Assembly: GCA_017405805.1 (NCBI GenBank)
Contig: JAFQZU010000015.1
Span: 1 to 38,974, forward strand
Origin: Lachnospiraceae bacterium
GTDB taxonomy: Bacteria; Bacillota; Clostridia; Lachnospirales; Lachnospiraceae
Length of the DNA: 38,974 nucleotides
Reading direction: 5' to 3'
This document shows, one piece after another, positions 1 to 6,437 of this stretch (positions are counted from its first letter, which is position 1; each line of letters starts with the position of its first letter). Made by a program: the position numbers and the translations under genes. Below the pieces are notes generated by a model. It saw nothing but the letters and a program-made list of their open reading frames with translations. It was not told where the DNA came from and made no database searches.

Positions 1-24
1 AGCTCTGGTTGAAATAGGCTCAAA

Positions 25-45
25 AAAAGGGCCGACGGCCCTTTT
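25..45. terminator. Bidirectional intrinsic terminator
   Basis: A perfect 9-bp stem (AAAAGGGCC / GGCCCTTTT) closes a 3-nt GAC loop. It has an A-run on one side and a T-run on the other, so it can terminate transcription in both directions. It probably ends a gene lying to the left of the window. Confidence 0.8.
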
Positions 46-429
46 CTCAACAAACTATAAAACGATGATGCAGACTGAAAGAACAGGCACCAAACACTCC
101 CGTCTTACTCATGTTTAAAAACACGAGAATGCGCCGATTATTCTTCAAGAAGAGAAAGACTACTGAATGATCCTCATATTCTTCGTGTCAACAATGGTCC
201 TATGCGTGTGCGGATTGTTTTATCAATTTGATTTTACCATGGAGCATTCACATCGAAACGCTGAAATATCATTTTATCTGGCTAAGTTTTGTGCCAGGCA
301 AGATCAGCATGTGAGAAACCGAGGGTTCCACTGGTCAAAATATGGTAGAATAAGAATTAATTCAGATATTTATGCTGCAATTGTCACAGCCCCACCTCTT
401 TGTGACAGGACAAAAATCTGATTTAGTTG
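46..429. other. AT-rich stretch without a convincing gene
   Basis: This spacer holds only one open frame of note, 84 codons at 167-421 on the plus strand. It starts with a hydrophobic stretch (MILIFFVSTMVLCVCGLF) that could be a membrane segment, but there is no good ribosome site, the composition is AT-rich unlike its neighbours, and I recognise no family. An inverted repeat TGTCACA-N12-TGTGACA lies at 382-407, just upstream of a TATAAT box, and could be an operator for the leader transcript that follows. I do not call a gene here. Confidence 0.4.
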
Positions 430-435
430 TATAAT
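407..435 (+). promoter_or_regulatory. Candidate promoter of the leader / ECF operon
   Basis: A consensus -10 box TATAAT lies at 430-435. The -35 hexamer at 17-bp spacing is AGGACA (407-412), matching TTGACA at four of six positions. The inverted repeat at 382-407 touches the -35 region, consistent with regulated initiation, though this is inference. Confidence 0.45.
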
Positions 436-442
436 GTACATA

Positions 443-621
443 AAATTAAATATCTGATTCTTTGAGCAAAAGGCCCTAAACAGGAGGAAAATCTGCATGG
501 GTCTGCGCCGAGGACACCGATCCTCCGGGGCTGACAGAGAAATCGGTCAACCTACCACTATTCGTAAAAAAGAGCATGAACATTGACACTGCATGATCAC
601 TCGTTCGTGCGGTGTCTTTTT
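443..621 (+). ncRNA. Structured 5' leader with terminator; candidate riboswitch of unknown class
   Basis: The roughly 180 nt after the -10 box contain a GAGGA/TCCTC hairpin (510-525), GC-rich segments able to form alternative pairings (for example CCGA at 517-520 with TCGG at 543-546), and an end hairpin with a 12-bp stem at 585-616 followed by five T. An attenuator-type layout directly ahead of a transporter gene suggests a ligand-sensing leader. I compared it by eye with TPP, FMN, cobalamin, THF, ZTP and preQ1 consensus patterns and none fits. A molybdenum-cofactor type cannot be excluded and would suit the pterin-fold protein downstream. The class is unassigned. Confidence 0.5.
585..621 (+). 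terminator. Intrinsic terminator inside the ECF operon leader
   Basis: The left arm GACACTGCATGA (585-596) pairs with TCGTGCGGTGTC (605-616), including two G-T pairs, around an 8-nt loop, followed by TTTTT. It lies 58 bp ahead of the S-component start codon, so it should act as an attenuator rather than as the end of a gene. Confidence 0.8.
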
Positions 622-678
622 GTGTAAAAAACAATATGAGCAGGCAGCACATTCTGATCTGCAGGAAAGGAGGCGCAT

Positions 679-1239
679 GTGAAGTATAAGCTAAAGGATC
701 TTATTTTCATAGCTCTGTGCTGTGATTTGGGCCTTTTTTCGAAAAGACTGATTTCTCCGGTTGCCAACATAATTACGGATTTCATTCGAATCCCCGGAGG
801 CATAGGCACAAACTTCTCCCTGATGTTCCTGGTCGTCGCGGCGGGTATCATTCCTGTCCGTGGATGTGCCGCCCTGATGGGGCTTATCCAAAGCCTGATC
901 GCGCTTTCCCTCGGTATGGTCGGGAGCATGGGTGCTTTATCCCCGATCGGTTACATTGTTCCGGGAATTGTCATAGACATCGTCTTTTATTTGTTTCAAA
1001 AGGCAGGGTTGTCAAGACAGATGACCATGGTGACAGCCAATATGCTTGCCGGCGCCGCGGCAGGAATAACCGCAAACCTGATCGTCTTTCGTCTGATCGG
1101 TATTCCGCTTGCATTATACATCACCGTTTCCCTTGCCAGCGGGGCGCTCTGCGGGACACTGGCATACAGTCTGTCGGTCAGACTCAGTCCTATTTTTAAC
1201 CGGGAGGAAGGAAAATGCAGAAGAGAATTGTTGCGTTAA
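679..1239 (+). CDS. ECF-type transporter S component-like membrane protein
   Basis: A 186-residue, very hydrophobic protein with about five or six membrane segments. It has the size and layout of the substrate-binding (S) subunits of energy-coupling-factor vitamin importers, and resembles the ThiW/YkoE-type group by eye. The start is GTG at 679 behind an excellent AAAGGAGG site; the ATG at 677 is out of frame and meets a stop at once. No EcfA or EcfT genes are adjacent, so as in group II ECF systems it would share a housekeeping energising module encoded elsewhere. It overlaps the next gene by 25 bp. Substrate unknown; the downstream pterin-fold-like protein and upstream leader hint at a cofactor or vitamin. 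Confidence is good for a membrane transporter subunit, moderate for the ECF class. Confidence 0.6.
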   Translation: MKYKLKDLIFIALCCDLGLFSKRLISPVANIITDFIRIPGGIGTNFSLMFLVVAAGIIPVRGCAALMGLIQSLIALSLGMVGSMGALSPIGYIVPGIVIDIVFYLFQKAGLSRQMTMVTANMLAGAAAGITANLIVFRLIGIPLALYITVSLASGALCGTLAYSLSVRLSPIFNREEGKCRRELLR

Positions 1240-1694
1240 TAATTGCGGTTCTGGTCATCGCAGCCGGTATTCTGGCTTTTGTAAACAAGGGCGGCATCGA
1301 TGACAGACCGGGAATGGTGATTACATCAGGAGGAAAAGAGATCCTCGTGGCGTGGGAAGAAGTCGATTCCGGGGACTTTTCCGGAGAACTGATCAATGGA
1401 AAAGGAGAGACGTCACAGCACGATTTCACCGGCGCAGAGCTGAACAGTTTACTGCGTACCAATGGGGTGGAAGTGAGTGCGGATGCAATCATAACGGTCA
1501 CCTCAGAGGACAATTACGCAGCCGAGCTAACAGGAGCAGAGGTCCTGGAGAGCGGCAAGGTCTATGTCGCGCTGACGGACAACGGGAAGCAGATCGAGGG
1601 CATCGAAGGCGGACAGGGCGGACAGCTGATCGTGTTCGGGGATCCGAACAGTAAAAGGGCCGTGAAATACCTCAAGACGATTGAAATTAAGTAG
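1215..1694 (+). CDS. Small exported protein resembling the sulfite-oxidase-type pterin-binding fold
   Basis: A 159-residue protein with an N-terminal signal peptide or anchor (residues 4-22, MQKRIVALIIAVLVIAAGI). The remainder has a pattern recalling molybdopterin-binding oxidoreductase domains: FTGAELNSLLRTNGV, then an ITVTSEDNYAAEL strand, a VYVALTDNGK strand, and a C-terminal GGQLIVFGDP ... VKYLKTIEI end. It is shorter than a true sulfite oxidase domain, and I do not see the conserved cysteine that ligates molybdenum. It overlaps the S-component gene, so the two are co-translated. A role as an extracytoplasmic ligand-binding partner of the transporter is inference. It could equally be an unrelated small extracellular protein. 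Confidence 0.55.
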   Translation: MQKRIVALIIAVLVIAAGILAFVNKGGIDDRPGMVITSGGKEILVAWEEVDSGDFSGELINGKGETSQHDFTGAELNSLLRTNGVEVSADAIITVTSEDNYAAELTGAEVLESGKVYVALTDNGKQIEGIEGGQGGQLIVFGDPNSKRAVKYLKTIEIK

Positions 1695-1728
1695 AAGTCT
1701 TGCGCTTATCTGATCTTTTTCTTTGATA

Positions 1729-2103
1729 TTATGCCATAAGTCTGACTACAGCGTAGTTTTTGCAGTCTCCTTCGAGCTGTTTACGGACCTGTCCGAGATT
1801 GTGTGCCACTGCGCACTTGTACGGCTTTCCGTCTACGATGATCGCAACTTCTTCCGGATCAGATGCAAGATTCCAGCCTGCTGCTCCGAGCAGCTCCTTG
1901 TAATAATCAGCGTTGCCTGTCTCCTTGCCTTCCGCCCCGGCTTCCTTCACATTCGTAATGTTCACAAGCTTCAGAGGCTTATCGCCCGCAAGCTCAGCTG
2001 CCGTCTTGAAGTCTTCGGGGAAGATCTTCAGGGCAGAGAGGATCGGGGTCGATGCTCCCTGGCCCAGAGGGGAGAAGCAGGAATCGCTACAGTGCTCTGA
2101 CAC
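1729..2103 (-). CDS. Probable 3' remnant of an unrecognised gene
   Basis: An open frame of 124 codons. From about residue 25 onward (ILSALKIFPEDF ... VRLMA) it reads like a genuine globular protein, with alternating strands and helices and sensible codon choice. The first ~20 residues (MSEHCSDSCFSPLGQG) look like antisense of the neighbouring PARG-family remnant. I recognise no family. The sensible part runs up to about position 2045, exactly where homology of the opposite-strand gene begins, so the frame is probably a gene that lost its 5' end in a rearrangement. There is no clear ribosome site at the annotated start. Confidence 0.35.
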   Translation of the reverse strand: MSEHCSDSCFSPLGQGASTPILSALKIFPEDFKTAAELAGDKPLKLVNITNVKEAGAEGKETGNADYYKELLGAAGWNLASDPEEVAIIVDGKPYKCAVAHNLGQVRKQLEGDCKNYAVVRLMA

Positions 2104-2570
2104 TGCCCTATCTCCTCCGCAATTACTACAAATGGAACAGCAGGAATACCGGCGATATGGGGACAGATGCCGTGATCTGGAGTCCCGGCGGCACCGTCTT
2201 TAAGACGGACGACCCTGTCCCTGTAGAGATGAAGCGAGAGGATTGGTTTCAGGTCGACGTCCTTACCTGTGCAGCACCCTATTACGATAAAAACAAGAAA
2301 CATCCGGTGACGCCGGAAGAACTGCGTGATGTCTTTTACCACAGGATCCGCAACATCCTTGAAGTAGCCATCGCCAACGATACGGACATCCTTGTACTTG
2401 GGGCCTTCGGCTGCGGCGCCTTTAACAACCCGCCGGAGCTGGTAGCGGATGTATGCAGGGAGCTGCTCATTGATAAGGGGTATTACCGGTTCTTTAGAAA
2501 GATCGCCTTTGCGATTAAGAAGAACAACAGCGCAAACACCAATCTGGAGGCTTTTCGGAAGGCGTTTTAG
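2052..2570 (+). pseudogene. Truncated, frameshifted microbial PARG-type (TIGR02452-like) gene
   Basis: The C-terminal two-thirds match the bacterial poly(ADP-ribose) glycohydrolase-type macrodomain family: DAVIWSPGGTVF, a VDVLTCAAPYYD strand, a helix RIRNILEVA, and the hallmark ILVLGAFGCGAFNNPP followed by FRKIAFAI. In that family the catalytic loop (NFAS..PGGG....AQEESL.R.S.LYP) lies upstream. Here its remnant is split between frames: APWPRGEKQESLQCS in one frame at about 2054-2098 and RYSALTLPYLLRNYY in the frame of the rest. The N-terminal region and an intact catalytic GGG..QEE are missing, so the gene is probably non-functional. It converges on the metallo-hydrolase gene only 6 bp away. 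Confidence 0.65.
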
Positions 2571-2576
2571 TATACC

Positions 2577-3272
2577 TTATGGATATATCTCCCCCAAAAA
2601 CTCATCCTTCCCGTACGGCCTCCAGTGCCCGTCAACGATGATCTCCGCATCGATCCCGCGGATCTTCTCCGCCAGAAGGGCAAGCTTGTCAAAATCCATC
2701 CTCCAGGAAGGGAACTCTCCCAGCTGTGCATCGCCGATGAACAGGACCCTGTCTTCCGGCACGTGGACCATAAGGGCATCGTCCGTATGAGGTGAATCTG
2801 TATATAGTATCCTGGCCGTGACACCGCCCAGATCGATGTCACGGTCTCCGCAGATTTCTTCGTCTCCCGGTACGATCACGAGCGGTACACCGCCCGAATA
2901 CTCTTCCCGGACGGAAGGATCACTGGTCAGGAATCTTGTCTTCCAGGAAGGATCTTCGGCATTTTCTGCCTGCAGCTGCTGCAGTTTCTGATTTGTCTCC
3001 GGCCGAAGAAGGGTCCTTCCATGTGCGGCATGCATTCCGAAGGTATGATCCCAGTGCCAGTGTGTGATGACGGTTAAGTCCGGGAGTGCAAGGCCTTCTT
3101 TTTCCAGAGCTGCATAAAAGTCCTTCACATGGGAGGATGAGTGGCCGGCGTCTACGGCAAGCGACATGCTTTTACCGCAGATGTAACCGAGATTCGGACG
3201 GTCTTTGGGCGAATCAAAGGGGAAAAGCCATGTATGTTCGGTGAGTCTTTTCAGTTTCTGCCGTGAAATCAT
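2577..3272 (-). CDS. MBL-fold metallo-hydrolase
   Basis: A 231-residue protein of the metallo-beta-lactamase superfamily. The metal motif is VITHWHWDHTFGMHA, i.e. HxHxDH at about residues 71-76. Further ligands are supplied by the YTDSPHTDDALMVHVPEDRVLFIGDAQ segment (about 157-181; His in SPHT and Asp in GDA) and the DGHWRPYG motif near the C-terminus. Length is typical of a stand-alone single-domain hydrolase. The substrate cannot be told from the sequence. It is the last gene of a minus-strand run beginning with the regulator at 5661, 35 bp after the cyclotransferase domain, and may be co-transcribed. Confidence 0.85.
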   Translation of the reverse strand: MISRQKLKRLTEHTWLFPFDSPKDRPNLGYICGKSMSLAVDAGHSSSHVKDFYAALEKEGLALPDLTVITHWHWDHTFGMHAAHGRTLLRPETNQKLQQLQAENAEDPSWKTRFLTSDPSVREEYSGGVPLVIVPGDEEICGDRDIDLGGVTARILYTDSPHTDDALMVHVPEDRVLFIGDAQLGEFPSWRMDFDKLALLAEKIRGIDAEIIVDGHWRPYGKDEFLGEIYP

Positions 3273-3307
3273 TTGCTGCCTCCAAGTTTTTTACTATCAT
3301 ATCAATT

Positions 3308-3835
3308 TCAGATGACCAACAGCATATCGATCAGGTCCCGCATCTCCCGCTCCGTATAATATACCGCTTCCCTGTCAGAGGCTCTGCTGCCGGCCTGTAT
3401 GCTGCGGCTGTCCTGGCGAATCAGGCGCAGATCGCGCATTTTTTTGGCGGATTCTCTCGCTGCCGTAAGAGTACAGCCTGCACAATCTGCCAGATCCTGC
3501 AGAGAAACGCCGTGCTCGCTGGTGCGAAGACAGAAAAGGATTTGGCGGTCGTTTCTTTCCGCAGTGAAGGTATATATGGGCAGATTATCTTTTTTGCCGA
3601 GATATACTCTTTTTGTGTAATTTGCTCCTTCCTTCTGCTGTATCTCATCAAACTGACTCCCGGAAATCTTATAGATGCGGCCGAACGCGAAGCCTTTTTT
3701 GCTGTCGTCAAGGAAAGCTGTTCCGCCTCCATTCCAGATGCGGCTTCTTCCGGCAAAATAGATGTCGAAAGGGAACTGATGTGGTTCACTGGCTTTAGGC
3801 GGTGTCTTGTCAGTACAGCGGTCAATATATCTCAT
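3308..3835 (-). CDS. Gamma-glutamylcyclotransferase-like domain with C-terminal winged-helix-like segment, lacking a usable upstream start
   Basis: From the first in-frame ATG (3835) the product is 175 residues: MRYIDRCTDKTPP, FDIYFAGRSRIWNGGGTAF and RVYLGKKDNLPIYTF fit the gamma-glutamylcyclotransferase-like (AIG2/BtrG) fold in the variant often labelled histone deacetylase-like. The family signature YGSN is not in this ORF: it is encoded just upstream in the same frame at 3865-3854 (AAYGSNLCLERF), reading on from the TAG at 3877-3875 that ends the preceding ORF. Between the TAG and ATG 3835 there is no ATG, GTG, TTG or CTG. The last ~70 residues (RQILFCLRTSEHGVSLQDLA ... LRLIRQDSR) look like a small winged helix. 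Either the real gene is a fusion broken by an amber codon, or the TAG is read through. Confidence 0.6.
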   Translation of the reverse strand: MRYIDRCTDKTPPKASEPHQFPFDIYFAGRSRIWNGGGTAFLDDSKKGFAFGRIYKISGSQFDEIQQKEGANYTKRVYLGKKDNLPIYTFTAERNDRQILFCLRTSEHGVSLQDLADCAGCTLTAARESAKKMRDLRLIRQDSRSIQAGSRASDREAVYYTEREMRDLIDMLLVI

Positions 3836-3874
3836 GAAGCGCTCAAGGCAGAGATTGGAACCGTATGCTGCATA

Positions 3875-4456
3875 CTACACTTCGGAATTCATTTCCTCAT
3901 CGTACTCAGAAACTTCTTTCCGGAATGCTTCTTTGAAATCCTCATTCCAATCTGAAAATGTCTTCCCTGTGTTCACTGCATCCCGGAAGCCTTCGATCAC
4001 CTCGCGGATCATACCGGAGAAATCGGGAAACTGATTTCCATAGGAACGCATCCAGCTGTAAAGGCCGGCATTTTTGTATATGGAGAGCGCATCCAGCTGT
4101 TCGCGCGTTGCCGTGTAGCCGGATCCGGCCAGTCTTCTCTGCATAGCAGCCTGAAGTCCTTTCTTCAGATTCTCTGTTTCCTTCTCTCCCGGAAGGCCAT
4201 CCCGGTTCATTCGGAAGAGTAAGGCTGCAGTCGCATAGTAGGTCGGAATAAAAAGAAATCCCACCCGGAAATCTGCCGGTGCCTGGATATCGTCGATCAC
4301 ACGAAAGGAACCGTCCTCTCGCTGCAGACCGAATAGTTCGGCGGCGAGTTTGGTGCGGTATTTGCTGTCTGAAGAAGACGAGCTAAGCATTTCATCGTAA
4401 AGATTTTTGACTCTGTCGATGGCAGTTACGTAAGTGGATATCTTGTTTTTCTTCAT
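3875..4456 (-). CDS. Unrecognised 193-residue protein ending in an in-frame TAG before a cyclotransferase domain
   Basis: A mostly helical soluble protein beginning MKKNKISTYVTAIDRVKNLY behind a good AAGGAGAAACGCT ribosome site. I do not recognise the family. Notable features are a polar SSSSSD stretch near residue 25, a segment FRVIDDIQAPADFRVGFLF, and a charged C-terminus (SEYDEEMNSEV). The stop TAG at 3877-3875 is followed in the same frame by YAAYGSN, the start signature of a gamma-glutamylcyclotransferase domain, so this ORF may be the N-terminal half of one longer protein (about 384 codons). The regulator gene lies 113 bp upstream with a dyad between them. Confidence 0.65.
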   Translation of the reverse strand: MKKNKISTYVTAIDRVKNLYDEMLSSSSSDSKYRTKLAAELFGLQREDGSFRVIDDIQAPADFRVGFLFIPTYYATAALLFRMNRDGLPGEKETENLKKGLQAAMQRRLAGSGYTATREQLDALSIYKNAGLYSWMRSYGNQFPDFSGMIREVIEGFRDAVNTGKTFSDWNEDFKEAFRKEVSEYDEEMNSEV

Positions 4457-4550
4457 AGCGTTTCTCCTTGATGTTTTTAATAACCTGCAAAAACAGTGTT
4501 TTGCAATTGCTCTTCATGGTGAAATCATAGCAAAATCAAGGGATTCAAGT

Positions 4551-4567
4551 TGGAACATAAAGTTCCA
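4551..4567. promoter_or_regulatory. Candidate operator dyad between regulator and its downstream gene
   Basis: A perfect 6-bp dyad, TGGAAC-ATAAA-GTTCCA, lies directly after the regulator stop codon and about 100 bp ahead of the next minus-strand gene. A TATGAT box (minus strand, about 4530-4525) follows it. It could be a binding site for the regulator encoded next door, or a weak hairpin. Inference only. Confidence 0.35.
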
Positions 4568-4569
4568 CC

Positions 4570-5661
4570 TTACTCTATGAAGAGAATCTGTTCTTTGGTA
4601 AAACAGATTGGCTCTTTTCCCTCGCGGACCGCGGTGTAGCGGACTGCTCCGTCCTCATTCCAGGAGATCCGGATGATTGCCTGATCAAGGATCATTGTGC
4701 CGTTTTCTGCAGAAAGTGTAAGGCGGCAGATCCTGCCGGCCTTGAAGCAATACATCAGCATCTCGTCCATGCTCAGTGATGTTTCTTCCCGCATCTCACG
4801 CTCGGTACAGAAATGATCTGCCGTCGTTTCATCCGGACAGTCATCATCAAGGATCTCTACAAATCGTGCTACCGCAGGATCTCCGGGCGTAAAAACCGCC
4901 CTTACCCTTTCACGCCCATACTCTGAAAGCTGACTCCAGATCTCCATGCCGACAATGTAACTGATGTCGTTAATATGTTCTGTATAATTGCGGGCGAGTG
5001 ACTGGATCAGGGTCCCTGCCTGCAGTACGTTTTCCTGCAGGATAATCGGATGCATCGTATTGGGCGTATAGTAGCGCGTTTTCTTTTCCCCGCGCTTACG
5101 TAAAGCGGCAATCTTCACCTGGACCGGCTGTCCCCCGATACGAAGCACTTCGTCAGACTGTCTGGAATCCCCCAGTGAGTGGTCCAGTTTTGCAAGGTTC
5201 TTCAGGACAGCCCGTTCCGTGATCCCCAGATACTGTGCCATGTCTTCTTTGGTAACGCCTTCCCTGGAATGCAGCATGCGAACCATGGCAACGGCCGTAT
5301 CACTGCCCTTTCGCAGAAAGCTCTCAGGGTAAAGGGGATCTTCAATTCCATATCTTTTGGCGATCTCCCTCAGCCATAGGAGGAATTTCTCACGGATCCG
5401 CTGTTTTACCGCATATCTGGCCGGGAAATCATCTGCGTATTCCTCAAGGCTTCCGCATATCAGCTGGAAGGCAAGCTGATATCGCTGCTCTGGCTTCCCG
5501 GGTCCTGTTACACGCATGGCATCTGCATTCCGTCTGAGGATCTGATCCAATGAATGATAGGCATTGCCAATATAATAGTGGAATTCTTGCAGCGGTTTTT
5601 TGTAAGGGTTTGTGGAAGACAGCATCTCCGCAGCATCGTTGAAGACGGCAGTACCGTTCAT
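4570..5661 (-). CDS. Helix-turn-helix transcriptional regulator with WYL-like C-terminal part
   Basis: A 363-residue protein. A central winged-helix segment at about residues 131-165 (LHSREGVTKEDMAQYLGITERAVLKNLAKL) is the likely DNA-binding part. The C-terminal third (MDEMLMYCFKAGRICRLTL ... IRISWNEDGAVRYTAVREG) has the strand-rich layout of a ligand-sensing WYL-type domain, though I do not see a clean WYL triplet. The N-terminal ~110 residues are helical and unrecognised. The start ATG at 5661 lies about 10 bp after a GGGGG-type ribosome site (AAAGGGGGTAG on the minus strand). It heads the minus-strand run 5661-2577 and may control it. Confidence 0.55.
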   Translation of the reverse strand: MNGTAVFNDAAEMLSSTNPYKKPLQEFHYYIGNAYHSLDQILRRNADAMRVTGPGKPEQRYQLAFQLICGSLEEYADDFPARYAVKQRIREKFLLWLREIAKRYGIEDPLYPESFLRKGSDTAVAMVRMLHSREGVTKEDMAQYLGITERAVLKNLAKLDHSLGDSRQSDEVLRIGGQPVQVKIAALRKRGEKKTRYYTPNTMHPIILQENVLQAGTLIQSLARNYTEHINDISYIVGMEIWSQLSEYGRERVRAVFTPGDPAVARFVEILDDDCPDETTADHFCTEREMREETSLSMDEMLMYCFKAGRICRLTLSAENGTMILDQAIIRISWNEDGAVRYTAVREGKEPICFTKEQILFIE

Positions 5662-5730
5662 ATTTTCTACCCCCTTTCTTACTCATCATATCCTACCAGG
5701 GTTTGATCTTCAAATAACAAAAAGGAGTGC

Positions 5731-5759
5731 TTGACGCAGAAGATAATCCTCTCTATACT
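5731..5759 (+). promoter_or_regulatory. Consensus sigma-A-type promoter for the riboswitch transcript
   Basis: TTGACG (5731-5736) and TATACT (5754-5759) are separated by exactly 17 bp. Transcription would begin about 5766, immediately before the riboswitch P1 strand. Confidence 0.75.
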
Positions 5760-5765
5760 AAAAAC

Positions 5766-5876
5766 CAACCTATAAGGAGTGCGCGAGAGACAAGCTCGTT
5801 GACCGCACAGCAACCTGCCGGGGAGACCCGGTAAGGTGCTAATGCTTGAACGATAGGGGAACATGGATTATGCCGG
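5766..5876 (+). ncRNA. SAM-clan (S-box-like) riboswitch lacking stem P4
   Basis: The core of S-adenosylmethionine riboswitches is readable. P1 is CCTAT (5769-5773) with ATAGG (5853-5857). P2 is GTGCG (5779-5783) with CGCAC (5804-5808), with a kink-turn-like cGA / TTGAC internal loop. The conserved AGCAACC follows (5809-5815), then a P3 hairpin CCGGG-GAGA-CCCGG and the conserved AAGGTGCTAA (5833-5842). The P2 loop CAAGC (5791-5795) is complementary to GCTTG (5844-5848), the expected pseudoknot. A normal SAM-I would have a P4 hairpin next; here P1 closes at once, as in SAM-IV or SAM-I/IV types. A terminator follows, but the downstream genes are not recognisable methionine or SAM genes. Confidence 0.8.
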
Positions 5877-5877
5877 T

Positions 5878-5910
5878 AAGCACCTGTCGTGACGATGGGT
5901 GCTTTTTTTG
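5878..5910 (+). terminator. Riboswitch expression-platform terminator
   Basis: AAGCACC (5878-5884) pairs with GGTGCTT (5898-5904), followed by a T-run to 5909. Its left arm can also compete with aptamer sequence containing AGGTGCT (5834-5840), giving a plausible antiterminator switch. It lies 58 bp before the first downstream gene. Confidence 0.8.
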
Positions 5911-5967
5911 CTGCCTCCGCTCTCCTTACGGGATGTACACCGTTTAAAACAGCGAAAGGAGAACACG

Positions 5968-6360
5968 ATGAAGGCAAAAAAAAGAACCGTAGCGGCACTT
6001 CTGCATGTAAAGAAAGCGGGAGAAAAGAAGAAGCGTCAGAAGAATGCGCTGGAATTTCCAAAGCATATCTATATTCACTGCCGGAGCAGGGCCATCGCAA
6101 TGCGCTTCCTGAAAGATGCAGAAGCAGAAGGGTTCCTGTTCAGCAATGGAATAAAGCCTACTGAAAAGGAACCCGACGATATTTACGCGCTGAACAGTGA
6201 CTTCACCATCAGTTATACGGGCATGTTTCCGCACATGATGTTCGGCGGAGGCGGAGACAATGTCATCTGGATCGACTACGGAAACTACATCAGCGGGGCA
6301 AAGGATTTTCAGACGGTCAAACGCCGGATGTGGGGCTGCGGTGCTGCGCTCACCAAGTAA
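5968..6360 (+). CDS. Unrecognised basic protein downstream of the SAM-clan riboswitch
   Basis: A 130-residue protein, start chosen at ATG 5968 behind AAAGGAGA; an ATG 69 bp further upstream (5899) lies inside the terminator and has no ribosome site. The N-terminus is highly basic (MKAKKRTVAALLHVKKAGEK, then KKKRQKN). It is followed by a compact alpha/beta region with HIYIHCRSRAIAMRFLKDAE, a segment containing YALNSDFTISYTG, and a glycine-rich turn FGGGGDNVIWIDYGNY. I recognise no family and assign no function. It is the first gene after a SAM-sensing leader, so its expression is probably tied to SAM levels. Confidence 0.6.
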   Translation: MKAKKRTVAALLHVKKAGEKKKRQKNALEFPKHIYIHCRSRAIAMRFLKDAEAEGFLFSNGIKPTEKEPDDIYALNSDFTISYTGMFPHMMFGGGGDNVIWIDYGNYISGAKDFQTVKRRMWGCGAALTK

Positions 6361-6437
6361 TAAGGTGATACAGCTGTTTTCCGTATAACAGCAATCTCCC
6401 GATTGTGATAAGATTATATACACGAAAGGAATTTACA

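Noticed and set aside
167-421. An 84-codon ORF with a hydrophobic N-terminus
   Set aside because: No ribosome site, AT-rich, no recognisable family and no conserved neighbour; kept only as a note on the spacer.
443-621. Leader as a TPP or cobalamin riboswitch
   Set aside because: The CTGA.AGA and GGTCAACCTACC pieces recall TPP superficially, but the CTGAT..GGATAAT..GCGTAGGGA half is missing; the cobalamin core is also absent.
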